This document shows positions 33,276 through 44,415 of a stretch of 64,000 bases of DNA, piece by piece (within the stretch, counting starts at the first letter, position 1; every line of letters begins with the position of its first letter). The translations under genes were made by a program, and so were the position numbers. Source of the DNA: Beroe forskalii (Eukaryota > Ctenophora > Nuda > Beroida > Beroidae); the NCBI GenBank assembly GCA_011033025.1, contig WFMF01000243.1, positions 1 to 64,000 on the forward strand, read 5' to 3'. The notes under the pieces are model-generated. The model made no database searches and was not told the origin of the DNA. It worked only from the letters and a program-made list of their open reading frames with translations.

Positions 33276-36200
33276 CATCTTAGGCGCTCCTTGTTAGCTT
33301 TGTTGGCCCTATCAAATTTTAGCGAAAATTCAAGCACCGGTCAACACTTTGCAATGTTGAAATTCTAACCGAATTTTAGACAATTTATGGTGGAAAAACC
33401 AATTGCACTGTATCTATGAGTGTATATCTAAATTCTAAACAGGATATTTCACACATGGCACAACGTTTTGGATGATGTCACTTTTGATAGCCATCCTGAT
33501 CAGTCAGAAGAAATAGGCAACATGATCAAATCGACACTGAAATTAGCATGAATCATCCGTATTATAGTAATGGTTGCTTGTGAAAACCACTTGGCAAACT
33601 ACGGGTTTATCTTGACATGAAATAAATAACTATTGATGGAATTCAATTGCGTTATTTAAAAAGCTCATCAGCATTGGATCTGTCACATGCATTTAAATTC
33701 AAACGTTTCTAATATTTTTCTTCAGCTCGGGAGGAAGTGGCGCGCAAATGGTTGTTGTTGCCAGACTTTCCAATATTTCCAGATGGTCATGTCGACAATT
33801 ACTTACCTATAGTTTTACTTCTCTAGTTATCTATTTTGGATCCTCCTTTCTATAGATGCCGAATGTGACTTGATGATTATGATGTGTTTCGTATGTAACT
33901 ATATTTCCTGTTTTAGCCAACATTGGATCAATTTAACTGTGATATATTGAGACATGATAATATACAATTGATATGTTGAATTGGTTATATTGGTTTACCT
34001 CTCTTGTTTTGCATAACATGGCACCATTGTTTTATAAATGTAGTGGCATGGACTACAAAAGAATCAACAACAAAAGCCCTACGTTTGTTTTGATGGAAGC
34101 AACTACTCTGAAGGAATAGAAAAAAGTAGTCGGCAATTTGAAACAAGCAACAACAGTTTACTGCTGATAGAAAACGAGACCATACCTAGTCAACTAGAAT
34201 AATCTGGAAGGCACTAAGTCTATTTGATTTGGATGATGTAATTATAGATAACCTACTTCTTCAAACTAGTTTTTGGAGATACTAATGCTCTGTTAACACT
34301 GAAATATGAAAATTTGGAAGGAAATGAAAGATCACTAGTCAGCCATGAGAGAATTCATACATCTGTTTGAAATAGAGTTTGCAAAGACTAAGGAGCAATG
34401 AAACTTGACCTTACCACCTCTATTACTTGCAGTTAAACTTGTTAAATCAGCTGGCTTGTCAAAATGATGAAAAATTGTTTAGCTAATTGGAAAAGATGAT
34501 TTGAAAGCCAAACTGCTCTCCCAATGCTATCTGATGAATCTGATTGGATACATGACAGTTTCCTCACGCGAAGGAGGAAGTCCGACAGAAGCTGGGTGAA
34601 GACCTCACCTTTTTTGCTGAAAAATATGGTCACGCTAACCACAATAGACTGTGACGCTGGAGTGAATCTCACCAAATGTTCTATATAGTGTTCAATAAAA
34701 GGGAAATGCAGATAAGACATCAATGAACCTACCAGGAACCCAAGGAAAGATACTACAGTCACCTCTTAAAACAGGGGATGTTACATGGATGTGTTGGACA
34801 TTGGATAAGACTGACATTAAAAGACAAGTAGGTGATGAATTATCCCAGACAATCTAGTTAAGAAATTTCAACGGCGTCCCACAAGTTACAGGAAGGTATA
34901 ACAACAAGAAGAGGCTACATAATAATCTAATATCTCCCCTCTCAAAGGATTACTTTTGCTCTCCCACAGAGGGATGGGTTTGATGAGGAAAAGCCTATAT
35001 TTCCCAGTCAAATGTGGGCAATGGCTGAAGACCTTACTACTTATGAAGGAGGGGGGCAAATTCAATAGCCATTTTAGATGGTGGGCAGGCCAAACGTTTG
35101 GCAGAAACAAATGGGGTTATGACTGTTTAGATTAGTCTAAGGACAGATGAGGAAGAAAATCCTGGAATAATAATCTACCAATCTTTAAGTTTAGTGTGCA
35201 GGAAAACTAGAGGCTACTTTAAAGAGAGGATTTAGCAATTCCTGTAACTGTCACCATGGACCTCAATTCGGCTCTCAGTGCATGTGGTGAATGGCTGAAC
35301 ATCCCTCTCTTGCTATCAGCACCATGAAAATGTCTAGGAATGAGGATTCGTTTAAGCTGACAACTCCTTCTATTGGTGACAACTCATGACTTGAAAAAAC
35401 ACCTCATCAGGCCCACTGCGTTTCTCTAAATGCCCTTCTGATGAAAAAATGGAAACTTTGATAGCTGAAAGAATTTTTTGCTGGCATAACTCAAATGATA
35501 AAAGGCCCTCAAGTTACACAGAAAGATTTGCTCATTAAGTGCCAAAATAATCAAACTTCTCAAATGGGCTCCGAATTTGGGGAATACCGGAATCAGAGTT
35601 GTCAGATTGAAGAAAACTACTTGAAGTTCTATCAAGCACAGAAATGTTCACTAGACCAAAAGTTGGGCTGCCACTGGACAGATGTCACTTCAATGGGATG
35701 TGGTAACATGGACCCTAGAAATTAATAGTTTGGATGTCATTGTATTGACTACCTAAAACAGTTCTGCTAACATGCAACATGGTGAAAGTAAGAACCTGAA
35801 AATAGTGAAATTTTTCAACATTTAGGTTACCGTCTTCGGATTCAATTTTTCCAGATAATGAGTGTTGTAAACAGAAAATGGCAGCATTGTAGAGCTTTCA
35901 ATAGCCACAACTCGTAGGTGCCTTTAGCAATGGGATCTTACACCCCGGAGCTTGGCACAACGCTCTGAGTTGAATGACAAGTGATGAAGTATTTAATAAT
36001 AGCATTGCACCTAATGTTGGGCCATTGTCTAAGAACTCTAATAAATGTTCACAGTTCTCACATACCAGTTATTTGGAATGAACCCTGTCTTTGAGACTGG
36101 TGAATAAATTTGCCAGCATAATGTCTTCAGCACTTGCTCCAAAATTGTTTACTGAATCGTTTAAATGGACTACATTTAGCAAGGAAAGCCTTTATGAGGC

Positions 36201-36700
36201 CAGCTCAGATGAAATCAAAAGAAGCTCTATCTGGCAATGTTTCGTGCGTCCCAAGTTCTGTATTGGTTGACGGAGTCTATATTACCGGCTGCTTTGGAAT
36301 TTTATTTCTCTTTAAAAGAGGTTCTCAAGTACTCCTGCATCAGGTGGTAGATCTTATCAAGTACATCATGTAAAATCATTTGAAAAAATGGCCCACAGCT
36401 CAACATCCCGAATAATTGCTGCAGCAATAATGCAAATTGACTAGCCAGGCCTGACACAGATCTCAAGCTCTGATTGAAGGAGAAGACAAACTCCAGATCA
36501 CACAGTTGGTCTCTCTGTGAGGCTCTTGGATTCTATTATTCAGATCAGAAAATTCAGGCATGACCACAGAACAAAATGAACAGGATAATATTGAGAGGTA
36601 GGGCTCTGAACCCAGAATATTTCACCCATCTATTGAGATGCAATGACACATCTCTGGTTTGATGCCACAGCATGAAAAGCTGTGGGGGGACAAGTTTGTT
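33276..36700. other. Unrecognised island between satellite arrays
   Basis: Ordinary-quality, non-repetitive sequence. Open frames are short on both strands, none is bounded by convincing splice signals, and no protein family is recognisable. The base texture differs from both large blocks. It may be intronic or an unrelated contig piece. Confidence 0.4.
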
Positions 36701-37991
36701 TTAGAGAGATAAATTTTGGAACTAGGAACAATCATCTCCCGGGAGGAAGGCAAATAAAAACTTTTGGGAAAACCCCCCAAATGTCCAGTTTGGGGAATTT
36801 TGGGGAAAGGTTAGGGGGGTTTATTAAATTTTGGGGGCCCCACACTTCGGGGTACTTTTGGTTTGTTTGGACAAAAAGACTAATTAGAAAATTTCATTTT
36901 CAGTTTTCCCGGGTTTTGGGGGTTGATATTAAACTCTTGAATTTTCCGAGAAAATAAAGTAAAAGACCTTTCATAACAATCCCTCAAGAGGAAAATTTTA
37001 TAAATCTATCGGCCCGGGGGAGGTTCCCCTAAAACAAAAAAGCTAATCAATTTAAAGATAAATTAAAAAGCAAATTTCCGGGGGGAAATTTTTTTCCCTG
37101 TTTCGGAAACCCAGGTGTTTTTGAATTTGGACCTCTGTTAAACCGGGATAACCCCCGCCATCGTTCGTGAAAAGGGGACGGGCTATCCATTCTGGGGAAT
37201 TTCCCTCCCTTGATAACTTTGGTCCCCCAAAACAATAAATATCTTCAGATTAAAATTCCCCTTTAACTCAATTATTAATTTTTTTCAGCATGAAAAGTCC
37301 TGAACCTCCGTTCTGTAACCCGGGCGATTTAAACCTAAAGGGGGTCCCTCTTTTCCCCCTCCAAAAGGGTTGTTTCGGTGGAAAAAACTTTTTCAAAATT
37401 CTTCAAAAACCCGGTTCCCATGGGCCATTTTTCCCAAAAAAAATCAGAAAAATCTAACTTATAAAATTTTTTCCCCTTTTATCAAAAAAACCCTTAAATT
37501 TTAATCTAACGTTGGTTTTTTTGAAAAAATTTGTTCAGATATTTGTTATTTTTTTCGGTTCAATAAATATGGTTAAGCTGAATGTTCTTTGGGAGGGGGT
37601 CTTGATAATTTTTACGTTTTTACATTAAAAAAGAAAATTGTCCAAGATTCATTCGGTGTCGTTGATTAAAAAAAATCAAAATATTGTCATTTTTGGGCTT
37701 TATTGGTTATTTGAAATCTAAAAAGTTTTGGTTTATATTGTACTTAAAAAGAGTTTTGATTTATGGGAAACGGTTTAATAAAAACTTTTGGGGGATTAAC
37801 TTTTTTTCTGGGCCCCGGGGGAAAAAATGCATAAAATTTTTCCATTTTAAAAGGTCCAAAAATTTTAAAAAGGCCTTAAAAGATCTATAGTTTTCAGTTG
37901 AGGGGGTTCGGCATGTTCTGGCCCAAGGGTCCACTCAAGTTTGAAAATGATTGTCTTTCTTCTCGTATTGGGCCTCCCAAAGTATTTTCAA
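36701..37991. other. Degraded homopolymer-rich sequence at contig end
   Basis: Quality collapses into runs such as GGGGGG, CCCCC, TTTTTT and AAAAAA leading directly to the N gap. Same texture as 1-853 and 58470-58965. No feature should be trusted here. Confidence 0.7.
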
Positions 37992-38091
37992 NNNNNNNNN
38001 NNNNNNNNNNNNNNNNNNNNNNNNNNNNNNNNNNNNNNNNNNNNNNNNNNNNNNNNNNNNNNNNNNNNNNNNNNNNNNNNNNNNNNNNNNN
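37992..38091. other. 100-N scaffold gap
   Basis: Exactly 100 unknown bases, a conventional placeholder for a gap of unknown size. The sequence to the right starts within satellite A. Confidence 0.99.
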
Positions 38092-38838
38092 CCCCATACC
38101 CAACTGCTTCAGGCATATCTCCAGTCAGCCCCATAATCTAACTGCTTCAGGCATATCTCCAGTCAGCACCCCATAATCTAACTGCTTCAGGCATATCTCC
38201 AGTCAGCACCCCATAATCTAACTGCTTTCAGGCATATCTCCAGTCAGCACCCCATAATCTAACTGCTTCAGGCATATCTCCAGTCAGCACCCCATAATCT
38301 AACTGCTTCAGGCATATCTCCAGTCAGCACCCCATAATCTAATTCATTTCAGGCATATCTCCAGTCAGCACCCCATAATCTAACCTTCCTGCTTCAGGCA
38401 TATCTCCAGTCAGCACCCCATAATCTAACTTCAGGCATATCTCCAGTCAGCACCCCACAATCTAACTGTTTCAGGCATATCTCCAGTCAGAACCTCATAA
38501 TCCAACTGCTTCAGGCATATCTCCAGTCAGCACCCCATAATCTAACTGTTTTTCAGGCATATCTCCAGTCAGCAATTCCCATAATCTAACTGCTTCAGGC
38601 ATATCTCCAGTGAGCACCCCATAATCTAACTTTCAGGCATATCTCCAGTCAGCACCCCATCTAACTGCTTCAGGCATATCTCCAGTCAGCACCCCATAAT
38701 CTAACTGCTTCAGGCATATCTCCAGTCAGCACCCCATAATCTAACTGCTTCAGGCATATCTCCAGTCACCCCACCTCATAATATCTCCAGTCACACCCCA
38801 TAATCTTCGAGTATCTCCAGTCAGCACCCCAGTCAGTC
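38092..38838. repeat. 40-bp satellite A, array right of the gap
   Basis: About 18 units of the same satellite as 31656-33125, fading into scrambled units at 38765-38838 just before the candidate exon at 38843. Confidence 0.95.
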
Positions 38839-38842
38839 TCAG

Positions 38843-38892
38843 CAAAATTACTGGAGGCTTCGAGTTCACTGATATCGAGGGCTTGGCAGGAG
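38843..38892 (+). CDS. Candidate N-terminal AMPK-gamma exon (source of satellite B)
   Basis: Acceptor AGTCAGTCTCAG precedes 50 open bases ending GCAGGAG before GTGGGT. The frame reads KITGGFEFTDIEGLAG, with entry phase 2 and exit phase 1, and the exit phase joins exactly to the exon at 42084 (Gly split by the intron). Unlike the later satellite units, this first copy has a unique 5' edge with its own acceptor. The same exon core plus donor is tandemly amplified downstream. Its coding status is inferred from borders and phase only. Confidence 0.4.
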
Positions 38893-40922
38893 GTGGGTGT
38901 TTTACTTTACTAACAAGTCCGGAGGCTTCGAGTTCACTGATATCGAGGGCTTGGCAGGAGGTGGGTGTTTTACTTTACTAACAAGTCCGGAGGCTTCGAG
39001 TTCACTGATATCGAGGGCTTGGCAGGAGGTGGGTGTTTTACTTTACTAACAAGTCCGGAGGCTTCGAGTTCACTGATATCGAGGGCTTGGCAGGAGGTGG
39101 GTGTTTTACTTTACTAACAAGTCAAGTCCGGAGGCTTGGCAGGAGTTCTTTACTACTGATTCGAGTTCACTGAGGGCTTGGCAGGAGGTGGGTGTTTTAC
39201 TTTACTAACAAGTCCGGAGGCTTCGAGTTCACTGATATCGAGGAGGCTTGGCAGGAGGTGGGTTGTTTTACTTTACTAACAAGTCCGGAGGCTTCGAGTT
39301 CACTGATATCGAGGGCTTGGCAGGAGGTGGGTGTTTTTACTTTACTAACAAGTCCGGAGGCTTCGAGTTCACTGATATCGAGGGCTTGGCAGGAGGTGGG
39401 TGTTTTACTTTACTAACAAGTCCGGAGGCTTCGAGTTCACTGATATCGAGGGCTTGGCAGGAGGTGGGTGTTTTACTTTACTAACAAGTCCGGAGGCTTC
39501 AAGTCCGAGTTCACTGATATCGAGGGCTTGGCAGGAGGTGGGTGTTTTACTTTACTAACAAGTCCGGAGGCTTCGAGTTCACTGATATCGAGGGCTTGGC
39601 AGGAGGTGGGTGTTTACTTTACTAACAAGTCCGGAGGCTTCGAGTTCACTGATATCGAGGGCTTGGCAGGAGGTGGGTGTTTTACTTTACTAACAAGTCC
39701 GGAGGCTTCGTCCGGAGTTCACTGATATCGAGGGCTTGGCAGGAGGTGGGTGTTTTACTTTACTAACAAGTCCGGAGGCTTCGAGTTCACTGATATCGAG
39801 GGCTTGGCAGGAGGTGGGTGTTTTACTTTACTAACAAGTCCGGAGGCTTCGAGTTCACTGATATCGAGGGCTTGGCAGGAGGTGGGTGTTTTACTTTACT
39901 AACAAGTCCGGAGGCTTCGAGTTCACTGATATCGAGGGCTTGGCAGGAGGTGGGTGTTTTACTTTACTAACAAGTCCGGAGGCTTCAGTTCACTGATATC
40001 GAGGGCTTGGCAGGAGGTGGGTGTTTTACTTTACTAACAAGTCCGGAGGCTTCGAGTTCACTGATATCGAGGGCTTGGCAGGAGGTGGGTGTTTTACTTT
40101 ACTAACAAGTCCGGAGGCTTCGAGTTCACTGATATCGAGGGCTTGGCAGGAGGTGGGTGTTTTACTTTACTAACAAGTCCGGAGGCTTCGAGCTTCGAGT
40201 TCACTGATATCGAGGGCTTGGCAGGAGGTGGGTGTTTTACTTTACTAACAAGTCCGGAGGCACTTCGAGTTCTTTACTGATATCGAGGGCTTGGCAGGAG
40301 GTGGGTGTTTTACTTTACTAACAAGTCCGGAGGCTTCGAGTTCACTGATATCGAGGGCTTGGCAGGAGGTGGGTGTTTTACTTTACTAACAAGTCCGGAG
40401 GCTTCGAGTTCACTGATATCGAGGGCTTGGCAGGAGGTGGGTGTTTTACTTTACTAACAAGTCCGGAGGCTTCGAGTTCACTGATATCGAGGGCTTGGCA
40501 GGAGGTGGGTGTTTTACTTTACTAACAAGTCCGGAGGCTTCAGTTCACTGATATCGAGGGCTTGGCAGGAGGTGGGTGTTTTACTTTACTAACAAGTCCG
40601 GAGGCTTCGAGTTCACTGATATCGAGGGCTTGGCAGGAGGTGGGTGTTTTACTTTACTAACAAGTCCGGAGGCTTCGAGTTCACTGATATCGAGGGCTTG
40701 GCAGGAGGTGGGTGTTTTACTTTACTAACAAGTCCGGAGGCTTCGAGTTCACTGATATCGAGGGCTTGGCAGGAGGTGGGTGTTTTACTTTACTAACAAG
40801 TCCGGAGGCTTCGAGTTCACTGATATCGAGGGCTTGGCAGGAGGTGGGTGTTTTACTTTACTAACAAGTCCGGAGGCTTCGAGTTCACTGATATCGAGGG
40901 CTTGGCAGGAGGTGGGTGTTTG
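38853..40922 (+). repeat. 68-bp satellite B (about 30 units)
   Basis: Each unit holds GGAGGCTTCGAGTTCACTGA, TATCGAGGGCTTGGCAGGAG, GTGGGTGTTTTACT and TTACTAACAAGTCC. The first two pieces equal the 3' part of the candidate exon at 38843-38892, the third starts with its donor, and the last includes TACTAAC, a perfect branch-point-like heptamer. Period 68 shifts frame at each unit, so the long open frames are not a protein repeat. Confidence 0.95.
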
Positions 40923-40948
40923 AATTTACTGCACTTTAACTAAACTTC

Positions 40949-42062
40949 TAAATGCAGTGTATTCAGACTACTACACTTCTAACTACAGTGTATTCAGACT
41001 ACTACACTTCTAACTGCAGTGTATTCAGACTACTACACTTCTAACTGCAGTGTATTCAGACTACTACACTTCTAACTGCAGTGTATTCAGCCTACTACAC
41101 TTCTAACTGCAGTGTATTCAGACTACTACACTTCTAACTGCAGTGTATTCAGCCTACTACACTTCTAACTGCAGTGTATTCAGACTACTACACTTCTAAC
41201 TGCAGTGTATTCAGACTACTACACTTCTAACTGCAGTGTATTCAGACTACTACACTTCTGCAGTGTATTCAGACTACTACACTTCTAACTGCAGTGTATT
41301 CAGACTACTACACTTCTAACTGCAGTGTATTCAGACTACTACACTTCTAACTGCAGTGTATTCAGACTACTACACTTCTAACTGCAGTGTATTCAGACTA
41401 CTACACTTCTAACTGCAGTGTATTCAGCCTACTACACTTCTAACTGCAGTGTATTCAGCCTACTACACTTCTAACTGCAGTGTATTCAGCCTACTACACT
41501 TCTAACTGCAGTGTATTCAGCCTACTACATTTCTAACTACAGTATTCAGACTCTACACTTCTAACTGCAGTGTATTCAGCCTACTACACTTCTAACTGCA
41601 GTGTATTCAGACCTACTACACTTCTAACTGCAGTGTATTCAGCCTACTACACTTCTAACTGCAGTGTATTCAGCCTACTACACTTCTAACTGCAGTGTAT
41701 TCAGACTACTACACTTCTAACTGCAGTGTATTCAGCCTACTACACTTCTAACTGCAGTGTATTCAGACTACTACACTTCTAACTGCAGTGTATTCAGACT
41801 ACTACACTTCTAACTGCAGTGTATTCAGACTACACTTCTAACTGCAGTGTACTACTACACTTCTAACTGCAGTGTATTCAGACTTCTACACTTCTAACTG
41901 CAGTGTATTCAGACTACTACACTTCTAACTGCAGTGTATTCAGACTACTACACTTCTAACTGCAGTGTATTCAGACTACTACACTTCTAACTGCAGTGTA
42001 TTCAGACTACTACACTTCTAACTGCAGTGTATTCAGACTACTACACTTCTAACTGCAGTCTA
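40949..42062 (+). repeat. 31-bp satellite C (about 36 units)
   Basis: Unit ACTACTACACTTCTAACTGC followed by AGTGTATTCAG. Two alleles alternate (GACTACTAC and GCCTACTAC). The array runs into the acceptor of the 42084 exon, and CTTCTAACTGCAG resembles a branch point plus AG. It occupies the 3' end of that intron. Confidence 0.95.
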
Positions 42063-42083
42063 ACTACAGTCTCTCTGTTACAG

Positions 42084-42226
42084 GCGAAGGAGACGGCATC
42101 ATCCCCATCCCCGGCATCCCTGCGGGACTGACAGGACCCATGAAACTGAACAGCCCTGCCTCCTTCGGCTTTGCCTTGCCGGACATGGGCTTCTTCGGGG
42201 TAGCCTCACCCCCACACTACACGCAG
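42084..42226 (+). CDS. Exon, Gly/Pro-rich N-terminal region (AMPK-gamma gene)
   Basis: CTCTCTGTTACAG precedes a 143-nt fully open segment with GC-rich, codon-like composition unlike its surroundings, followed by GTTACA, a weak donor. Reading frame: entry phase 1, 47 codons, exit phase 0, beginning EGDGIIPIPGIPAGLTGP and containing SFGFALPDMGFFGV. No known domain is recognised. It is low-complexity Gly/Pro/Phe sequence, as expected for the poorly conserved N-terminal extension of long AMPK-gamma isoforms. Membership in the AMPK gene is inferred from strand, order and matching phase with the next exon. Confidence 0.65.
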
Positions 42227-42512
42227 GTTACATCTACAAATTCACATGATATTTCCCAGGTTAAAATACACAGGTTGCTGTTATGATCAAATAAATCTTA
42301 GTTACCTACTTATTGAATTTCATCGAATTCCTGCAATCACTTATCTTGAAATTTCAATGATTTTCTTTTCCTCTTCGATCTCGATCGTGACTCCCGAACC
42401 ATTTAAAATTGAAACCGCAAACCACGAATATAATAGTAATACACCACATAATTCTACACAATGACATGCGGTGCCTACAAAACCACTAAATCACTGACTT
42501 GGAGTCTGTCAG

Positions 42513-42677
42513 ATAGCTGACTGGATGGGGCGGGAGCCCGGGCCTCACATCCCCATCTACCGACACCGCCGCTCCTCCAGCTCCGAGGACAGTTCCAGTG
42601 GGATCCCCATCAAGAGGGCCACGCCCTCTGAGGGGGACCTGGGCCACCACTCGCCCCGCAGCATCCCCAACTCACCG
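42513..42677 (+). CDS. Exon, Ser/Pro/Arg-rich N-terminal region (AMPK-gamma gene)
   Basis: GGAGTCTGTCAG precedes 165 open bases (55 codons, phase 0 to 0), followed by GTACGT. It encodes HIPIYRHRRSSSSEDSSS and ends SPRSIPNSP. Basic-Ser clusters such as RHRRSSSS and SP dipeptides look like phosphorylation-rich disordered sequence, comparable in character with the Ser/Pro-rich N-terminus of vertebrate PRKAG2. Phase 0 joins directly to the exon at 53509. GC content is clearly higher than the flanking introns. A near-copy of its last 21 bases ends the candidate exon at 50792-50860. Confidence 0.7.
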
Positions 42678-42745
42678 GTACGTTATCACTCACGCGGGAT
42701 ATGGCACGCGTGTGAATTGCCAGGTCGCCAAGTCACGCGTCATTA

Positions 42746-43205
42746 CCTTATCGGACATAATTATCACGGACATTACATTCACGCTGAGCACCTCAGCGTG
42801 AATATTAATGTCCGTGAAAATTTTGTCCGTGATACTAATGTCCGTGATTTTCAGGTCCGTGAAAATTACTTCCGGTAATTCCTCCTAAAATTTCTAGGGT
42901 AGACACGAAAAATTTGTGACTTCATCTCTAAAAATGCACATAATAAAATTTTTAAGAAAGTTATCTTATACTTATTTTTCATGCTTAGTACCCGCAATAT
43001 GGAAATTTACCATATTGATTAACGAGAAATATTGAAAAAATCTTCAATTGAAGTTTTGAAATCGTGGAACAAAATGAGAAAAATTGAGCCGAAAATTTTT
43101 GAATTTCTGTTGAAATTTGAAGTGGCAGGATCGAGCGTGAATATTAATGTCCGTGAAATTTTAGGTCCGTGAAACAAAAGTCCGTGATAATTATGTCCGA
43201 TAAGG
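42746..43205. mobile_element. 460-bp TIR element with GTCCGTGA subterminal repeats
   Basis: CCTTATCGGACATAATTATC at the left is mirrored exactly at the right (GATAATTATGTCCGATAAGG). The inverted match continues through CACGGAC, for about 26 bp in all. GTCCGTGA recurs five or more times inside the left end and three times at the right. A perfect hairpin CACGCTGAG/CTCAGCGTG lies at 42780-42800. Satellite D sequence (GTCACGCGTCAT) occurs on both sides, so the element sits in or next to a D unit. There is no coding capacity. Confidence 0.8.
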
Positions 43206-44113
43206 CATATGCCATGTCACGCGTCATATGCCATGTCACGCGTCATATGCCATGTCACGCGTCATATGCCATGTCACGCGTCATATGCCATGTCACGCGT
43301 CATATGCCATGTCACGCGTCATATGCCATGTCACGCGTCATATGCCATGTCACGCGTCATATGCCATGTCACGTGCATATCACGCGTCATATGCCATGTC
43401 ACGCGTCATATGCCATGTCACGCGTCATATGCCATGTCACGCGTCATATGCCATGTCACGCGTCATATGCCATGTCACGCGTCATATGCCATGTCACGCG
43501 TCATATGCCATGTCACGCGTCATATGCCATGTCACGCGTCATATGCCATGTCACGCGTCATATGCCATGTCACGCGTCATATGCCATGTCACGCGTCATA
43601 TGCCATGTCACGCGTCATATGCCATGTCACGCCAGGTCACGCGTCATATGCCATGTCACGCGTCATATGCCATGTCACGCGTCATATGCCATGTCACGCG
43701 TCATATGCCATGTCACGCGTCATATGCCATGTCACGCGTCATATGCCATGTCACGTCATATGCCATGTCACGCGTCATATGCCATGTCACGCGTCATATG
43801 CCATGTCACGCGTCATATGCCATGTCACGCGTCATATGCCATGTCACGCGTCATATGCCATGTCACGCGTCATATGCCATGTCACGCGTCATATGCCATG
43901 TCACGCGTCATATGCCATGTCACGCGTCATATGCCATGTCACGCGTCATATGCCATGTCACGCGTCATATGCCATGTCACGCGTCATATGCCATGTCACG
44001 CGTCATATGCCATGTCACGCGTCATATGCCATGTCACGCGTCATATGCCATGTCACGCGTCATATGCCATGTCACGCGTCATATGCCATGTCACGCGTCA
44101 TATGCCATGTCAC
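43206..44113. repeat. 19-bp satellite D (about 47 units)
   Basis: CATATGCCATGTCACGCGT is repeated almost without change, apart from a few shortened units (near 43371, 43634 and 43753). All three + frames are open for about 310 codons because the unit has no stop and 19 is not a multiple of three. This is a mathematical consequence, not evidence of a protein. Each unit contains CATATG and ACGCGT palindromes. Confidence 0.97.
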
Positions 44114-44155
44114 GTGTGACTTGGCTAGTCACACGTGACTTGGCTAGTCACACGT
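44114..44155. repeat. Two diverged 19-bp units at the array edge
   Basis: GTGACTTGGCTAGTCACAC is repeated twice with the same 19-bp period as satellite D but a different sequence, and it is itself palindromic at its ends (GTGAC/GTCAC). Confidence 0.8.
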
Positions 44156-44415
44156 AAGCTGTATGTTGTGAATATATATCAGTGATTTGGGGAATTGATT
44201 GAAATGCAGTATTTCATCCGGACAGTTAATAAAGTTGCTGTGACATCCTTTATTAGCGTTATTAGGAACAAAGGTTTAAACTGATAATAGTCAGATAATG
44301 AAAGACGTACTAATTGCAAAATCTCTAATTTGGATAATGAATTCGAGGGTCCTTGTCCAGTGGTGCCCACTTTGATTTCCTTCACAGCTTTGTTACATAA
44401 TATAATTGTACGCTC

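Noticed and set aside
34880-35130. Possible coding remnant in the island
   Set aside because: Readable stretches of 25-30 codons occur in two frames but end in stops, lack splice borders and match no family I recognise.
37684-37890. Short lysine/phenylalanine-rich open frame
   Set aside because: It lies in degraded homopolymer-rich sequence next to the assembly gap and cannot be trusted.
39192-40280. Repeat protein encoded by satellite B
   Set aside because: The 68-bp period shifts the frame at each unit, and open stretches persist only where T-run length varies, so a translated repeat protein is not supported.
43169-44157. Three overlapping open frames of about 310 codons with a repeating His/Cys/Met-rich peptide
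   Set aside because: They arise solely because the 19-bp satellite unit has no stop codon and cycles through all frames. There is no unique N- or C-terminal sequence or splice support.
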